Position numbers and translations under genes: made by a program. A stretch of DNA of 64,000 nucleotides, taken from Terasakiella brassicae (lineage in GTDB: Bacteria; Pseudomonadota; Alphaproteobacteria; Rhodospirillales; Terasakiellaceae). The notes under the pieces were generated by a model, which saw only the letters and a program-made list of their open reading frames with translations, made no database searches and was not told the origin of the DNA. The DNA lies in assembly GCF_014641495.1 (NCBI RefSeq), contig NZ_BMHV01000019.1, forward strand, positions 1 to 64,000, in the 5' to 3' direction. Below, piece after piece: positions 1 to 8,824 of the stretch (positions are counted from its first letter, which is position 1; every line of letters begins with the position of its first letter).

Positions 1-2
1 GT

Positions 3-317
3 GACAAAGGCTACATCTCCAAAAAGTTGACGCAAGATTTGTCAGAACAAGGGGTTGAGTTCATTACAAAACACCGAAAGAAAATGAAACCAGCCAATCA
101 TACTTCTTTCCAGAAATGGTTCCTGTCCAAGCGGGCGATTGTCGAAGCTGTTATCGGACAACTGAAAGAAATTTGCCAGATTGAACATTCAAGACACAGG
201 AAAACAGATCATTTCTTCATCAATCTGCTTGCAGGATTGGCTGCATATGTTTTGAAACCGAGGAAACCTGCATGTTCACTGAAAGCCTTGCCGACAACAT
301 TCCTTATCCCGAATTGA
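3..317 (+). mobile_element. IS982-like transposase, 3' fragment (cut by window edge)
   Basis: The reading frame is open from the first bases of the window and starts with DKGYISKKL, followed by KQ/RH-rich DDE-transposase sequence, which resembles the C-terminal third of IS982-family transposases. About 104 residues are visible, ending near FLIPN. The conserved DKGY segment would hold the second catalytic Asp, and the E in AIVEAVIGQLK would be the DDE glutamate. The start lies outside the window, so whether the element is intact cannot be judged. I did not find a clear terminal inverted repeat between the stop and the following hairpin. The family call rests on motif memory; another IS4/IS5-like group is possible. 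Confidence 0.7.
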
Positions 318-351
318 CGTTATTTACTGAAAACACTTTGTCAGCAGTCTG

Positions 352-383
352 AAACCCCGCTTGAAAACAAACGGGGTTTTTTT
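352..383. terminator. Bidirectional intrinsic terminator
   Basis: An 8-bp perfect stem, AAACCCCG (352-359) with CGGGGTTT (372-379), is followed on the plus strand by a T-run and preceded by As that give a U-run on the minus strand. It lies between the convergent transposase fragment and the acyl-CoA synthetase gene and can serve both. Confidence 0.75.
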
Positions 384-404
384 GGGGATAGGCTGCGGTT
401 TCTT

Positions 405-2042
405 TTACAGTTCGCCAGCTTCTTTTCTCAATCCATCACGCAGGACGAATTTCTGGATTTTACCGGTGGATGTTTTCGGTACTTCCTGGAAAATAACCGT
501 GCGCGGACATTTATAATGCGCAAGATTGTCGCGGCAATGTTTGATGATATCTTCTTCGGTGACAGGGCCTGCATCGGGTTTGAGTTCGATAAAGGCCGCC
601 GGTGTTTCCCCCCATTTTTCATCGGGTTTGGCCACAACGGCAACGGCCGCTACAGCCGGGTGACGGTAAAGGGCATCTTCGACTTCGATCGAAGAAATAT
701 TTTCCCCACCGGAAATGATGATGTCTTTTGAACGGTCTTTCAGTTGAATATAGCCGTCATTATGACGCACACCTAAATCGCCGGAATGGAACCAGCCGCC
801 ACGGAACGCATCGTCTGTGGCGGACGGGTTTTTCAGATAGCCTTTCATCACGATATTGCCACGGAAGCAGACCTCGCCCATTGTTTCCCCATCCCACGGA
901 TGTTCAACCGTGCTTTCTGCGTCAGCAATCATCAGCCCTTCTTCCAGTGTATAGCGCACACCCTGGCGCGATTTCTGGAAGGCTTGGCGTTCAATCGGCA
1001 GATCGTTCCATTCTTCTTTCCAGGCGCAGAAAACAGCCGGACCATATGTTTCCGTCAGGCCGTAGGCATGGGTCACATCAAAGCCTTCATCCTGAATGGC
1101 TTTTAAAACGGAAGCCGGCGGTGGGGCCGCAGCCGTCATAATAGAACATTTATGGTCAAACGGCTTTTTCTCTTCTTCTGTCGCATTAATGACAAAAGAC
1201 AACACAATCGGTGCGCCGCAGAAGTTGGTGACTTTATGTTTTTCAATGGCTTCATAAATGTTTTTGGCATTTACTTTGCGCAGGCAGATGTTGGTACCGG
1301 CCTTGGCTGCAATTGTCCAAGGGAAGCACCAGCCGTTGCAATGGAACATGGGCAGCGTCCACAGATAAATGGCGTGTTGTTGCATGTTCCAGTCAAGGGC
1401 GTTGCCGATGGCGTTCAAATAAGCGCCGCGATGGTGATAAACCACGCCTTTCGGATTGCCGGTTGTACCTGATGTATAGTTCAGTGAAATGGCGTCCCAT
1501 TCATCAGCCGGGCCGCTCCAGTCATATTCCAGATCACCTTTTGAAATGAACTGTTCGTAATCTTCCTGACCGATCAATTCGCCGCCTTCTGCCAAGGCGT
1601 CATCAATATCAATGAGGATCGGTTTCTTTTCCAATCGGGCAACGGCGGCTTTGGTGGTTGCTGAAAATTCACGATCAGTGAACAAAACCTTGGCTTCCCC
1701 ATGTTGCAGGATAAAGGCAATAGCTTCGGCATCCAGTCGGATATTCAGGGTGTTTAACACAGCCCCGCACATCGGTACACCAAAATGGGCTTCGTATGTT
1801 TCCGGGGTGTTGTTGCCCATAACGGCAACGGTATCGCCTTTTTTAATGCCGAGTTTGGCAAGGGCGGAGGCAAGGCGGACAGAACGCTCGTACGTTTCTT
1901 TCCATGTGTAGACACGATCCCCGTGAATGACACTGGCGCGGTCCGGATAAACCATTGCGGTTCGTTTGATGAAGGATAAAGGCGACAGCGATTCATAGTT
2001 CGCGGGTGTCTTTTCCAGATGAAGGTCGTAGATATTTTCCAT
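405..2042 (-). CDS. AMP-forming acyl-CoA synthetase
   Basis: A 545-aa member of the acyl-adenylate-forming (ANL) superfamily that activates a carboxylic acid to its CoA thioester through an acyl-AMP. The P-loop-like motif YTSGTTGNPKGV is near residue 190, the A5-type YGLTE motif near 330, the GWFHSGDLG segment near 415, and the hinge DRSKDIIISGGENIS near 437; the C-terminal KTSTGKIQK carries the catalytic lysine. Length and overall pattern fit the medium-chain or branched/short-chain group of alphaproteobacterial synthetases (the type also containing methylmercaptopropionate-CoA ligase, DmdB). The substrate cannot be fixed from sequence. It is divergent from prpE across a 306-bp gap, so the two acid-activating genes may share control. 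ATG start with full N-terminal domain. Confidence 0.88.
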   Translation of the reverse strand: MENIYDLHLEKTPANYESLSPLSFIKRTAMVYPDRASVIHGDRVYTWKETYERSVRLASALAKLGIKKGDTVAVMGNNTPETYEAHFGVPMCGAVLNTLNIRLDAEAIAFILQHGEAKVLFTDREFSATTKAAVARLEKKPILIDIDDALAEGGELIGQEDYEQFISKGDLEYDWSGPADEWDAISLNYTSGTTGNPKGVVYHHRGAYLNAIGNALDWNMQQHAIYLWTLPMFHCNGWCFPWTIAAKAGTNICLRKVNAKNIYEAIEKHKVTNFCGAPIVLSFVINATEEEKKPFDHKCSIMTAAAPPPASVLKAIQDEGFDVTHAYGLTETYGPAVFCAWKEEWNDLPIERQAFQKSRQGVRYTLEEGLMIADAESTVEHPWDGETMGEVCFRGNIVMKGYLKNPSATDDAFRGGWFHSGDLGVRHNDGYIQLKDRSKDIIISGGENISSIEVEDALYRHPAVAAVAVVAKPDEKWGETPAAFIELKPDAGPVTEEDIIKHCRDNLAHYKCPRTVIFQEVPKTSTGKIQKFVLRDGLRKEAGEL

Positions 2043-2348
2043 GGTGTTTCTTCCCCGATTGGTATTTTGGTGGAGATTTATTGAAGGGATTCATAGCAGC
2101 ATAGACGCCATTCAGGAATACCAAAAAGCGAGTATGCACGTAAAAATAAATCGGTATATGTGGATTTTTTGTAAGATAAGGCCTCCTTTTTCTGCACGGA
2201 ATGATTATTAAGAACAAAAAATCGGTAAAACAATACCAAATTAACACTTTTATTTTTTCTCGATTTGAGTCACACTCCACCTCAGGTTTGAACGACAGGG
2301 AAGTCTTCGAACGTTTTTTGGGAAAATCGCTTGGAAATAGGGGACGTT
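2043..2348. promoter_or_regulatory. Divergent intergenic region between acyl-CoA synthetase and prpE
   Basis: This 306-bp stretch has no credible gene. It is AT-rich, notably around 2200-2260, and must hold the promoters of both divergent genes. I could not identify a convincing -35/-10 pair or a strong operator. An AGGGGAC ribosome-binding site at 2339-2345 precedes the ATG at 2349. Confidence 0.5.
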
Positions 2349-4250
2349 ATGACCAACCGGTACGAAGAAGCATACAAAGAATCGATGGAAAACCCGGACG
2401 GGTTTTGGGCAAAAGCTGCTGAAGATATCAAATGGGACAAAAAATGGGACAAGGTTTTGGATGATTCCAATGCCCCGTTGTACCGTTGGTTTACCGGCGC
2501 AGAATGTAACACCTGTTATAACGCAGTGGACCGTCACGTAGAGGATGGCCGTGGCGATCAGGATGCAATCATTTACGACAGCCCGATTACAGGGCACAAA
2601 AGCAAAATCACATACAACCAGTTGCAAGATAAAGTGTCGCGCTTTGCCGGTGTGTTAAAAGCGCGTGGTGTTGGCAAGGGCGACCGCGTTATTATTTATA
2701 TGCCGATGATCCCGGAAGCTGCGATTGCTATGTTGGCGGTTGCCCGCTTGGGTGCGGTTCATTCGGTTGTCTTTGGTGGTTTTGCCTCAAACGAATTGGC
2801 GGTCCGTATCAATGATGCGAAACCGAAAGTCATTGTTTCGGCCTCTTGCGGGATCGAACCGGGCCGTGTCATTGCTTATAAACCGCTGTTGGACGGTGCG
2901 ATTGAACTGTCCGAACATAAACCGGACGCAACGGTGATTGTCGCGCGCGAAGAAGCCAAAGCCGAATTGAAAGACGGGTATGACTTCGATTACGAAACGG
3001 AAATGGCAAAGGCTGAACCGGCTGCCTGTGTGTCTGTTGCTGCGACTGATCCGCTTTATATTTTGTACACTTCCGGCACAACAGGCCAGCCGAAGGGCGT
3101 GGTTCGCGACAATGGCGGCCATATGGTTGCGCTGAAGTGGACCATGAAAAACATCTATAACGTCGAAGCTGGTGACGTTTACTGGGCGGCGTCCGATGTG
3201 GGGTGGGTTGTTGGTCATTCTTACATCGTTTATGGTCCGCTGCTGCAAGGTTGTACAACAGTCTTCTTTGAAGGTAAGCCTGTCGGGACGCCGGATGCGG
3301 GTGTTTTCTGGCGTATGATCGAAGAATATAACATTCGCGTTCTGTTTACGGCACCAACGGCTTTCCGTGCCATTAAACGTGATGATCCGAAGGCTGAATT
3401 CCTTGGCAAGTACGATACATCCTGCCTGAAAGCGCTGTATCTGGCAGGCGAACGTACCGACCCGGATACTTTACAATGGGCGCAGGATATCCTGAAAAAA
3501 CCGGTGGTCGATCACTGGTGGCAAACGGAAACAGGTTGGGCCATTTGTGCCAACCCGTTGGGCTTGCACGAATTCCCGGTCAAGCCGGGTTCACCGACCA
3601 AGCCGGTACCGGGCTGGGACGTTCAGGTTCTGGACGATGCCGGTCATCCGGTTCCTGCCGGTCAAATCGGTGCAATCGTTTGTAAATTGCCGTTGCCGCC
3701 GGGAACGTTGCCGACATTGTGGGGCAATGATGACCTTTATAAAGCCAAATATCTGGAAGAATTCCCCGGTTTTTACGCAACAGCGGATGCGGGTGTCATT
3801 GATGAAGATGGCTATGTTTCCATCATGGCGCGTACAGATGATATCATCAACGTGGCAGGCCACCGTTTGTCAACAGGCGGTATGGAAGAAGTCCTGTCTG
3901 CACACCCTGATGTTGCGGAATGTGCGGTAATTGGTGCGGATGACAAACTGAAAGGTCAAATGCCGGTTGGCTTTATTGTCCTGAAAGCGGGTGTTGAGAA
4001 AAAACATGACGAAATCGTCAATGAAGTCGTCAAAATGGTTCGTGATAAAATCGGCGCGGTTGCCGCTTTCAAGAAATGCGTTGTCGTAGATCGTTTGCCG
4101 AAAACACGGTCCGGTAAAATTCTGCGTGGCACCATGCAGGCGATTGCAGATTGCAAAGACTATAAAATGCCTGCAACAATTGATGATCCGACCATTTTGC
4201 CGGAAATCGATGAAGCCTTGCAAACAATTGGTTATTCTTCTGCACGTTAA
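2349..4250 (+). CDS. prpE: Propionyl-CoA synthetase
   Basis: About 633 aa, the usual length for PrpE, which converts propionate, ATP and CoA to propionyl-CoA, AMP and PPi in the cytoplasm. Seen in the sequence: the N-terminal ACAS-type region (YKESMENPDGFWAKAAE), VFGGFASNELAVRI near residue 145, the nucleotide loop YTSGTTGQPKGVVRDNGGH near 240, WWQTETGW near 390 (shared with acetyl-CoA synthetases), and KTRSGKILRGT near 590 with the catalytic, acetylation-prone lysine. RDNGGH after the P-loop is typical of PrpE rather than Acs. An in-frame ATG at 2331 exists, but the ATG at 2349 has an AGGGG Shine-Dalgarno about 5 nt upstream and gives the family's N-terminus. A strong terminator follows. No methylcitrate or methylmalonyl genes are adjacent. 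Confidence 0.93.
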   Translation: MTNRYEEAYKESMENPDGFWAKAAEDIKWDKKWDKVLDDSNAPLYRWFTGAECNTCYNAVDRHVEDGRGDQDAIIYDSPITGHKSKITYNQLQDKVSRFAGVLKARGVGKGDRVIIYMPMIPEAAIAMLAVARLGAVHSVVFGGFASNELAVRINDAKPKVIVSASCGIEPGRVIAYKPLLDGAIELSEHKPDATVIVAREEAKAELKDGYDFDYETEMAKAEPAACVSVAATDPLYILYTSGTTGQPKGVVRDNGGHMVALKWTMKNIYNVEAGDVYWAASDVGWVVGHSYIVYGPLLQGCTTVFFEGKPVGTPDAGVFWRMIEEYNIRVLFTAPTAFRAIKRDDPKAEFLGKYDTSCLKALYLAGERTDPDTLQWAQDILKKPVVDHWWQTETGWAICANPLGLHEFPVKPGSPTKPVPGWDVQVLDDAGHPVPAGQIGAIVCKLPLPPGTLPTLWGNDDLYKAKYLEEFPGFYATADAGVIDEDGYVSIMARTDDIINVAGHRLSTGGMEEVLSAHPDVAECAVIGADDKLKGQMPVGFIVLKAGVEKKHDEIVNEVVKMVRDKIGAVAAFKKCVVVDRLPKTRSGKILRGTMQAIADCKDYKMPATIDDPTILPEIDEALQTIGYSSAR

Positions 4251-4275
4251 GTGTCTGGGAAATAATTTTGAAACG

Positions 4276-4308
4276 AAGCGAGCTGGGATATACCCGGCTC
4301 GCTTTTTT
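4276..4308 (+). terminator. Intrinsic terminator of prpE
   Basis: Stem GCGAGCTGGG (4278-4287) pairs with CCCGGCTCGC (4293-4302), 10 bp with one G-U wobble and a 5-nt loop, followed at once by a run of six Ts. Classical rho-independent terminator 25 bp after the prpE stop. Confidence 0.88.
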
Positions 4309-4316
4309 ATAAGAGT

Positions 4317-4366
4317 AAATCCCGAGCAATCTGTTTTAGATTGCGACGATGCATTTGCGTAAAATT
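4317..4366. repeat. Dispersed palindromic repeat, copy A
   Basis: The segment aligns without gaps to 31294-31343 and includes the hairpin CAATCT-GTTTT-AGATTG. The other copy has TAATCT-GAAAC-AGATTA, so the C-G pair of the stem has become T-A, a compensatory change. The flanking AAATCCCGAG and TTTGCGTAAAAT are shared. It lies in non-coding DNA after the prpE terminator. Confidence 0.65.
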
Positions 4367-4425
4367 AAAAAGAAAATAAATTGAAAATTGGACAGATGGA
4401 TTTCTGTTTATGGGAGGCTGGTTTT

Positions 4426-4980
4426 TTATGATTGTTTCAGATTATCCAGCAATTTGCCAAGGGCGGCTTTGGCATCCGGGGTATCCCATTCGGTACGTCC
4501 CTTAACCCCGCCGCGCATTAGGCCGTTTTGATCAATAATAAAACTGACGGGCAAGCTGCTGATTTTCATCATGCGTAAAAATTCCTGATCCTTATCGGAA
4601 TAGGAAGCCATCGCTGTTAATTCACGCTTTTCAAGAAAATCATCGGGGCTTTCGCGGCCTTGGCGACCGGTGGCAATGGCAAGAACGACAAAATCTTTAT
4701 CTTTAAAATATTTCGCCAACTCGTTCAGGCCGGGCATTTCTTTAATGCAAGGCGGGCACCATGTCGCCCATAGGTTTAATAAAACCACTTTTCCCTTGAA
4801 ATCAGCCAGTGTAACGGTGTTGCCATCTTTGTCGGTGAATTTGGTCAGCGGGGCTGGCGGCGTATTGACCAGATTTTTATACCCGCGAATGCTGTGCTTC
4901 AGATCATAAAAATCATCAGCAGAAGCGGAAAAGTTTATCAAAAGAGAAAAGGCAAAAATAAAAAAAGCAGCAGCGCGCAT
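4426..4980 (-). CDS. TlpA/ResA-like periplasmic thioredoxin
   Basis: About 184 aa from the chosen ATG at 4980. That start gives a clean signal peptide (MRAAAFFIFAFSLLINFSASA, cleavage after ASA); a longer in-frame start at 5037 would put 19 unrelated residues in front and is less likely. The thioredoxin fold carries the redox motif WATWCPPC near residue 75 and a cis-Pro segment SLPVSFIID near 140, as in the TlpA-like reductases that keep periplasmic cysteines reduced, for example during cytochrome c or copper-site assembly. It is the last gene of the minus-strand signalling block, 76 bp after the cyclase gene, so it may be co-transcribed. The partner protein is unknown. Confidence 0.85.
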   Translation of the reverse strand: MRAAAFFIFAFSLLINFSASADDFYDLKHSIRGYKNLVNTPPAPLTKFTDKDGNTVTLADFKGKVVLLNLWATWCPPCIKEMPGLNELAKYFKDKDFVVLAIATGRQGRESPDDFLEKRELTAMASYSDKDQEFLRMMKISSLPVSFIIDQNGLMRGGVKGRTEWDTPDAKAALGKLLDNLKQS

Positions 4981-5056
4981 GGCTATGACCCCATAGTTCC
5001 TGAGAATAGGCGAGACAGTATATTCGAAAAAGGTCAAGAATAGGGCAAAGTCGCCT

Positions 5057-7345
5057 TTATTTGGACGTCATTACCCAAATGCCGTCCCAGTTATCCGGAT
5101 CAACGGTTTCTTTGAGATGTTCGCAACGCTCAATATAAATTTCGGAAGCTTTATCCTTTGGATTGAGGGCGAGAACTTTTTTGAAGCTGTCAATCGCGTT
5201 GTCAAAGGTCCCTTTGCGATAGCATTCCATCCCATCACGGAAATGGGCCAAGGCATCCACCATATTGGGGAAGGTTTCTTCGGTGTGATAATCAAGCAAT
5301 TCGTAAATCGCAACCGGTTTGGTTTTGCCTTTTACAACCACATGGTCCATTTCCCGGTAACGATACGTACCGCGCAACGCCTTAAAGGTAAATTCTGAAA
5401 TAAGGATATGGGCACCATACTGTTTGGTGCCGCTTTCAAGACGTGCAGCAAGGTTCACACCATCCCCGATGACCGTATAATCCATCCGTTTGGGGGAACC
5501 AATATTACCGGAAACCACGTTGTCGGTGTTGAGGCCGATGCCTATATCAATAGGCATCAAACCCTTGGTCGTCCGATCTTTGTTAAACGCGCGCAATTTA
5601 TTCATCATATCAATGGCGCATCGCACCGCCCGGTCCGGGTCATCTTCATGGGGGAAGGGTGTGCCGAAAATCGCCATGATGGCGTCCCCGATGAATTTAT
5701 CCAGCATGCCTTCTTCTGCATTCAGGCAATCGACCATAACGGTGAAATATTCGTTTAACAGACTGACGATCCCTTGTGCGCCCAGTTCTTCGGACAAGGT
5801 TGTAAAGCTGCGCACATCGGAAAACAGGACGGTTGCGATGCTGCTTTGACCACCGAGAATCTCTTCGCCGCCGCCCATCAGCTTGTCAGCCAAACCCGGA
5901 TCCATATAGCGTGACATGGTGGACTTCATCCGTTTTTCCGAACTGATATCTTCCATCATAATCATGGTGCCGATTGCTTTGGAATCTTTATCCAGCAAGG
6001 GCAGGGTGGTGACGTTGATCGAGGTTTCTTCCGCATTTGGTCCGATTTTGAGAATAGCATCCAGTAAAATGTCAGCTTCGTTGCTTTCACGCACCATATG
6101 CAGACGTTCAACGACCCAGCTGTTTTCGCCTGTGAAAAAGTCTTCGTCTTTATGGCCGATGACTTCATCTTGCGTGGCTTTGAGAATACGAAGTCCTGCG
6201 GCGTTACAGGTCACAATGACACCTTCTTCATCAAAGGTGACAACCGCGTTACTCATACTTTCCAGCATGCTTTCGTTATAGTTCTTCATCTGCTGAACGT
6301 CCGCAAACAGTTGGGCATTTTCCAGCCCAATGGCGATTTGCGAGGTAAAGGCGGTCAGGCGTTGTTCGTCATCCTGATTGAAGGGACCGCCCTTTTTGTT
6401 GAGAACCTGCGTCACACCGATGACCTTGCCGTCCTTGTTTAAAACGGGGCAACAGAGAATGGAACGGGTGAAATATCCGGTTTGTTTATCGAAGGCGGGA
6501 TTAAAACGAAGATCGGCATAGGCATAGGGGATGTTGACCGTTTTCCCCGAAGTAAAGACCGCCCCGGCAATACCGAGGTGATTGGGCAGGCGAATGTTGG
6601 TTGCGCCCAAGCCTTGACCGATCTGGGTATAAAGCTCGTTGGTTTTTTCGTCGTTGAGGAACAAGGTGGAACGATCAGCCTGCAACATCTTTGTGATGGC
6701 GCTCATAATCATTTGCAGCAACGGACCGAGGTTGATTTCCGAGGAGACATCGGAAACAACATTGAGAAATTCGGCTTCCTGCTCACGCAATTTTTCCATG
6801 CGTTCAATAAACAAGGTGCCTTGCAGCGCAATAGAGGCCTGCGTCGTAATCGCCTGCATAATGGCGAGATCGTCTTCGCTAAACTGGCCGCCATCATTTT
6901 TATTCAGGGTTTGCGCAACGCCCAGAATATCGCCCTTTACGGTGCGCACCGGGGCACACAGGATGTTGCGTGTCTTGTAGCCTGTGACGTGATCGACACT
7001 GTGGTTGAACCGTTTATCGCCATAGGCATCATCAACGATTTCAGGGATGCCTGTCGTATAGACGGCCCCCGCAATACCGGAATTGTTGAGGATACGAATT
7101 TCGCGTTTCACATCACCCAGTGCGACCCGTGAATAAAGTTCGTTGGTGGCAAAGTCATTGAGGAAAAGGGTGCCGCGTTCTGAATTGGTCGCTTTGGTCA
7201 CCGCTTCCATAATAATGTGCAGTTGTTCATCCAGACTATCGGCGCGGGCAACATCGTGGGAGACCTGCAAGACAAGCTGAGCCGAACTGGCCGTCACATA
7301 GGTGTTGTTTGTTGTATCTTGCAGATCAGAACTACTTTCCGGCAT
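5057..7345 (-). CDS. GAF-GAF-PAS class III adenylate/guanylate cyclase
   Basis: 762 aa. Domains in order: GAF-A about 35-175, GAF-B about 205-345, PAS about 355-470, class III nucleotide cyclase about 500-690, and a short TPR-like helix pair about 695-745. The cyclase domain has the metal aspartates D510 (LFSDVRSFT) and D554 (KFIGDAIMAIFG), lysine K550 at the purine-specifying position, and DYTVIGDGVNLAARLE with the transition-state N631 and R635, so it looks active and adenylate-preferring. GAF-B carries an NKFDE-type signature (N316, K317, F322, D326, E327), found in cyclic-nucleotide-binding GAF domains; GAF-A has only part of it. The layout matches that known for cyanobacterial CyaB1/CyaB2 cyclases, which are activated by their own product. 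No membrane segment is seen. An SD GGAGG precedes the ATG, and the start overlaps the end of the upstream coiled-coil gene by 14 bp, so the two are translationally linked. Confidence 0.9.
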   Translation of the reverse strand: MPESSSDLQDTTNNTYVTASSAQLVLQVSHDVARADSLDEQLHIIMEAVTKATNSERGTLFLNDFATNELYSRVALGDVKREIRILNNSGIAGAVYTTGIPEIVDDAYGDKRFNHSVDHVTGYKTRNILCAPVRTVKGDILGVAQTLNKNDGGQFSEDDLAIMQAITTQASIALQGTLFIERMEKLREQEAEFLNVVSDVSSEINLGPLLQMIMSAITKMLQADRSTLFLNDEKTNELYTQIGQGLGATNIRLPNHLGIAGAVFTSGKTVNIPYAYADLRFNPAFDKQTGYFTRSILCCPVLNKDGKVIGVTQVLNKKGGPFNQDDEQRLTAFTSQIAIGLENAQLFADVQQMKNYNESMLESMSNAVVTFDEEGVIVTCNAAGLRILKATQDEVIGHKDEDFFTGENSWVVERLHMVRESNEADILLDAILKIGPNAEETSINVTTLPLLDKDSKAIGTMIMMEDISSEKRMKSTMSRYMDPGLADKLMGGGEEILGGQSSIATVLFSDVRSFTTLSEELGAQGIVSLLNEYFTVMVDCLNAEEGMLDKFIGDAIMAIFGTPFPHEDDPDRAVRCAIDMMNKLRAFNKDRTTKGLMPIDIGIGLNTDNVVSGNIGSPKRMDYTVIGDGVNLAARLESGTKQYGAHILISEFTFKALRGTYRYREMDHVVVKGKTKPVAIYELLDYHTEETFPNMVDALAHFRDGMECYRKGTFDNAIDSFKKVLALNPKDKASEIYIERCEHLKETVDPDNWDGIWVMTSK

Positions 7346-7985
7346 GTTGTGCCTCCAACGTTTCCCTTAAGGCCGTGATTGTATCACGTAATTGCTGATT
7401 TTCATCTCGAAAGCTGCGTTCCAGCTCTTGTCTTTGTTCATCGTAGCGATGTTTCATCAATTCCATCTCGTCACGCAAGGACGCGACAGTGCGTTGTAAT
7501 TGAAGTGCTTCGCCATGACCATCTGCTTTGGTGCGTTGCACGGTTTCTTCTTTATTTTGTTGTAATTTTTCCAATTGGTCCCGCAGGGCCTGAGCGGTGT
7601 GGATTAAGGTGTTGGCTTCTTGTTTACCGTCTGCCAGTGTTCTTTGAACTTCTTCATCCATATGGGCGCGCATTTTTTCCAGCTCGTCGCGCAAGGCCTG
7701 AGCGGTCTGGGTTAATTGAAGGATTTCACCGTGGGCATCTGCGCGTGCCTTCTGGACGGCATCGTCCATTTCACGGCGCACGGCTTCCATTTCATCGCGC
7801 AAGGCTTGTATGGTTTTTTGCAGAAGCAGGTTTTCCTGATGGGCATTGGCAACAGCTTTTTGAACAGCCTCGTCTTTGGCGGCATTGACCCGATCAAGTT
7901 CGTCACGAAGGGCAGAAATCGTGTTGATTAAATGACGATTTTCCGTCTGTGCTTTATAGAGCTTGCTTTCTTCTTCGGTTGTCAT
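7332..7985 (-). CDS. Coiled-coil repeat protein of unknown function
   Basis: 217 aa, almost entirely charged helix. A unit of roughly 37 residues built around ALRDE(L/M)E is repeated five to six times (positions near 25, 62, 99, 136, 171 and 205), with intervening DDAVQKARADAHGE-like segments. No catalytic motif, signal peptide or membrane segment is present. It overlaps the cyclase start by 14 bp, and that tight coupling suggests a scaffold or a partner of the cyclase, which is inference. It could also be a low-complexity structural protein unrelated to cAMP. The ORF is real rather than a shadow: its gapless repeat architecture is protein-level and it is linked to neighbours on the same strand. 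Confidence 0.75.
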   Translation of the reverse strand: MTTEEESKLYKAQTENRHLINTISALRDELDRVNAAKDEAVQKAVANAHQENLLLQKTIQALRDEMEAVRREMDDAVQKARADAHGEILQLTQTAQALRDELEKMRAHMDEEVQRTLADGKQEANTLIHTAQALRDQLEKLQQNKEETVQRTKADGHGEALQLQRTVASLRDEMELMKHRYDEQRQELERSFRDENQQLRDTITALRETLEAQHAGK

Positions 7986-8045
7986 ATTTCACCCGGATAG
8001 ACTGACGCATACTATGCAGTGTGTAAGAGTATGTTTAAGAAAAGA

Positions 8046-8732
8046 TTACTCCGTTACAAAGACATCTTCCAGATCTTCAAACGTTCCATCTGTATTTTCC
8101 GGGGTAATCAGGGCAAACACGTCTAAAATAATAACAGCATTTAAGACCGCGTCCCGTTCAACACCATCATTTAAACGTTTGGTTAGGTGTGAATTGACAA
8201 CGGAGAGCTTTGCATAGCTTTCATTCAGGCTATCGAAATTAATCGGGTCGTTTCGGCCCTTCTGAATATTGTTAACATATTGCATCAATAAATTGGCACT
8301 GAGGGTGCGAAAGACGGTTTCCTGTTCATTAGCAAAGGGCAGATGAAAACGTGCAAGGGGTCGCAGAAATTTTGTATGTTCACACCCCGAAGTCGCGCAA
8401 GCCAGCCCGAACAGGGAGGCAATGCCATTTTGGAAATTGGATTTTGTAATGATACTACGCATGGGCGTATCGACTTCAATCACCGCCTTTTCATAAGAAA
8501 ATTTGGTTTTGAAATGTGGTAGAAATTCTGAAAGGGCCAAGGCCGTCGGACACCATTCAACATCTTCACCAAGCGGGCAATTGGAACATTTATGATGGGA
8601 TAATTTCGCCCAGTCAGGTTTTGGGTTATCGTCGCTTAATTCAATCTGATACGTTTTATCATTAAAACGCAGATCCATTTGTATGATTTGTTGGTTGGCA
8701 GCATAAAATTTGTAGGTGATTGTTTGCGACAT
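8046..8732 (-). CDS. Unrecognised protein with Cys motifs
   Basis: 228 aa, no family recognised with confidence (possibly a DUF). Two cysteine groups stand out: HHKCSNCPL...WCPT (C49, C52, C61) near the N-terminus, and CATSGCEHTKFLRPLARFH (C112, C117, H119, H130) in the middle. Together they could bind a metal or Fe-S cluster or act as redox switch cysteines. The first 30 residues resemble a beta-strand pair (YKFYAANQQIIQMDLRFNDKTYQIEL). No signal peptide or membrane helix is seen, so it is likely cytoplasmic. SD AGGGAAT precedes the ATG. It sits in the middle of the cyclase/hemerythrin block, which suggests a signalling or redox role; that is inference from context only. Confidence 0.7.
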   Translation of the reverse strand: MSQTITYKFYAANQQIIQMDLRFNDKTYQIELSDDNPKPDWAKLSHHKCSNCPLGEDVEWCPTALALSEFLPHFKTKFSYEKAVIEVDTPMRSIITKSNFQNGIASLFGLACATSGCEHTKFLRPLARFHLPFANEQETVFRTLSANLLMQYVNNIQKGRNDPINFDSLNESYAKLSVVNSHLTKRLNDGVERDAVLNAVIILDVFALITPENTDGTFEDLEDVFVTE

Positions 8733-8824
8733 GATGACATTCCCTGTGGGCAGAAATCTTTAGATCAAAGAGTTCTGCCTTAAAATTGGTTGTTGTTGTT
8801 TCAAATTCGTTCCTTTTCATTTGG

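Noticed and set aside
2349-4250. Acetyl-CoA synthetase (acs)
   Set aside because: Shares WWQTETGW with Acs, but RDNGGH after the P-loop and the overall length fit PrpE.
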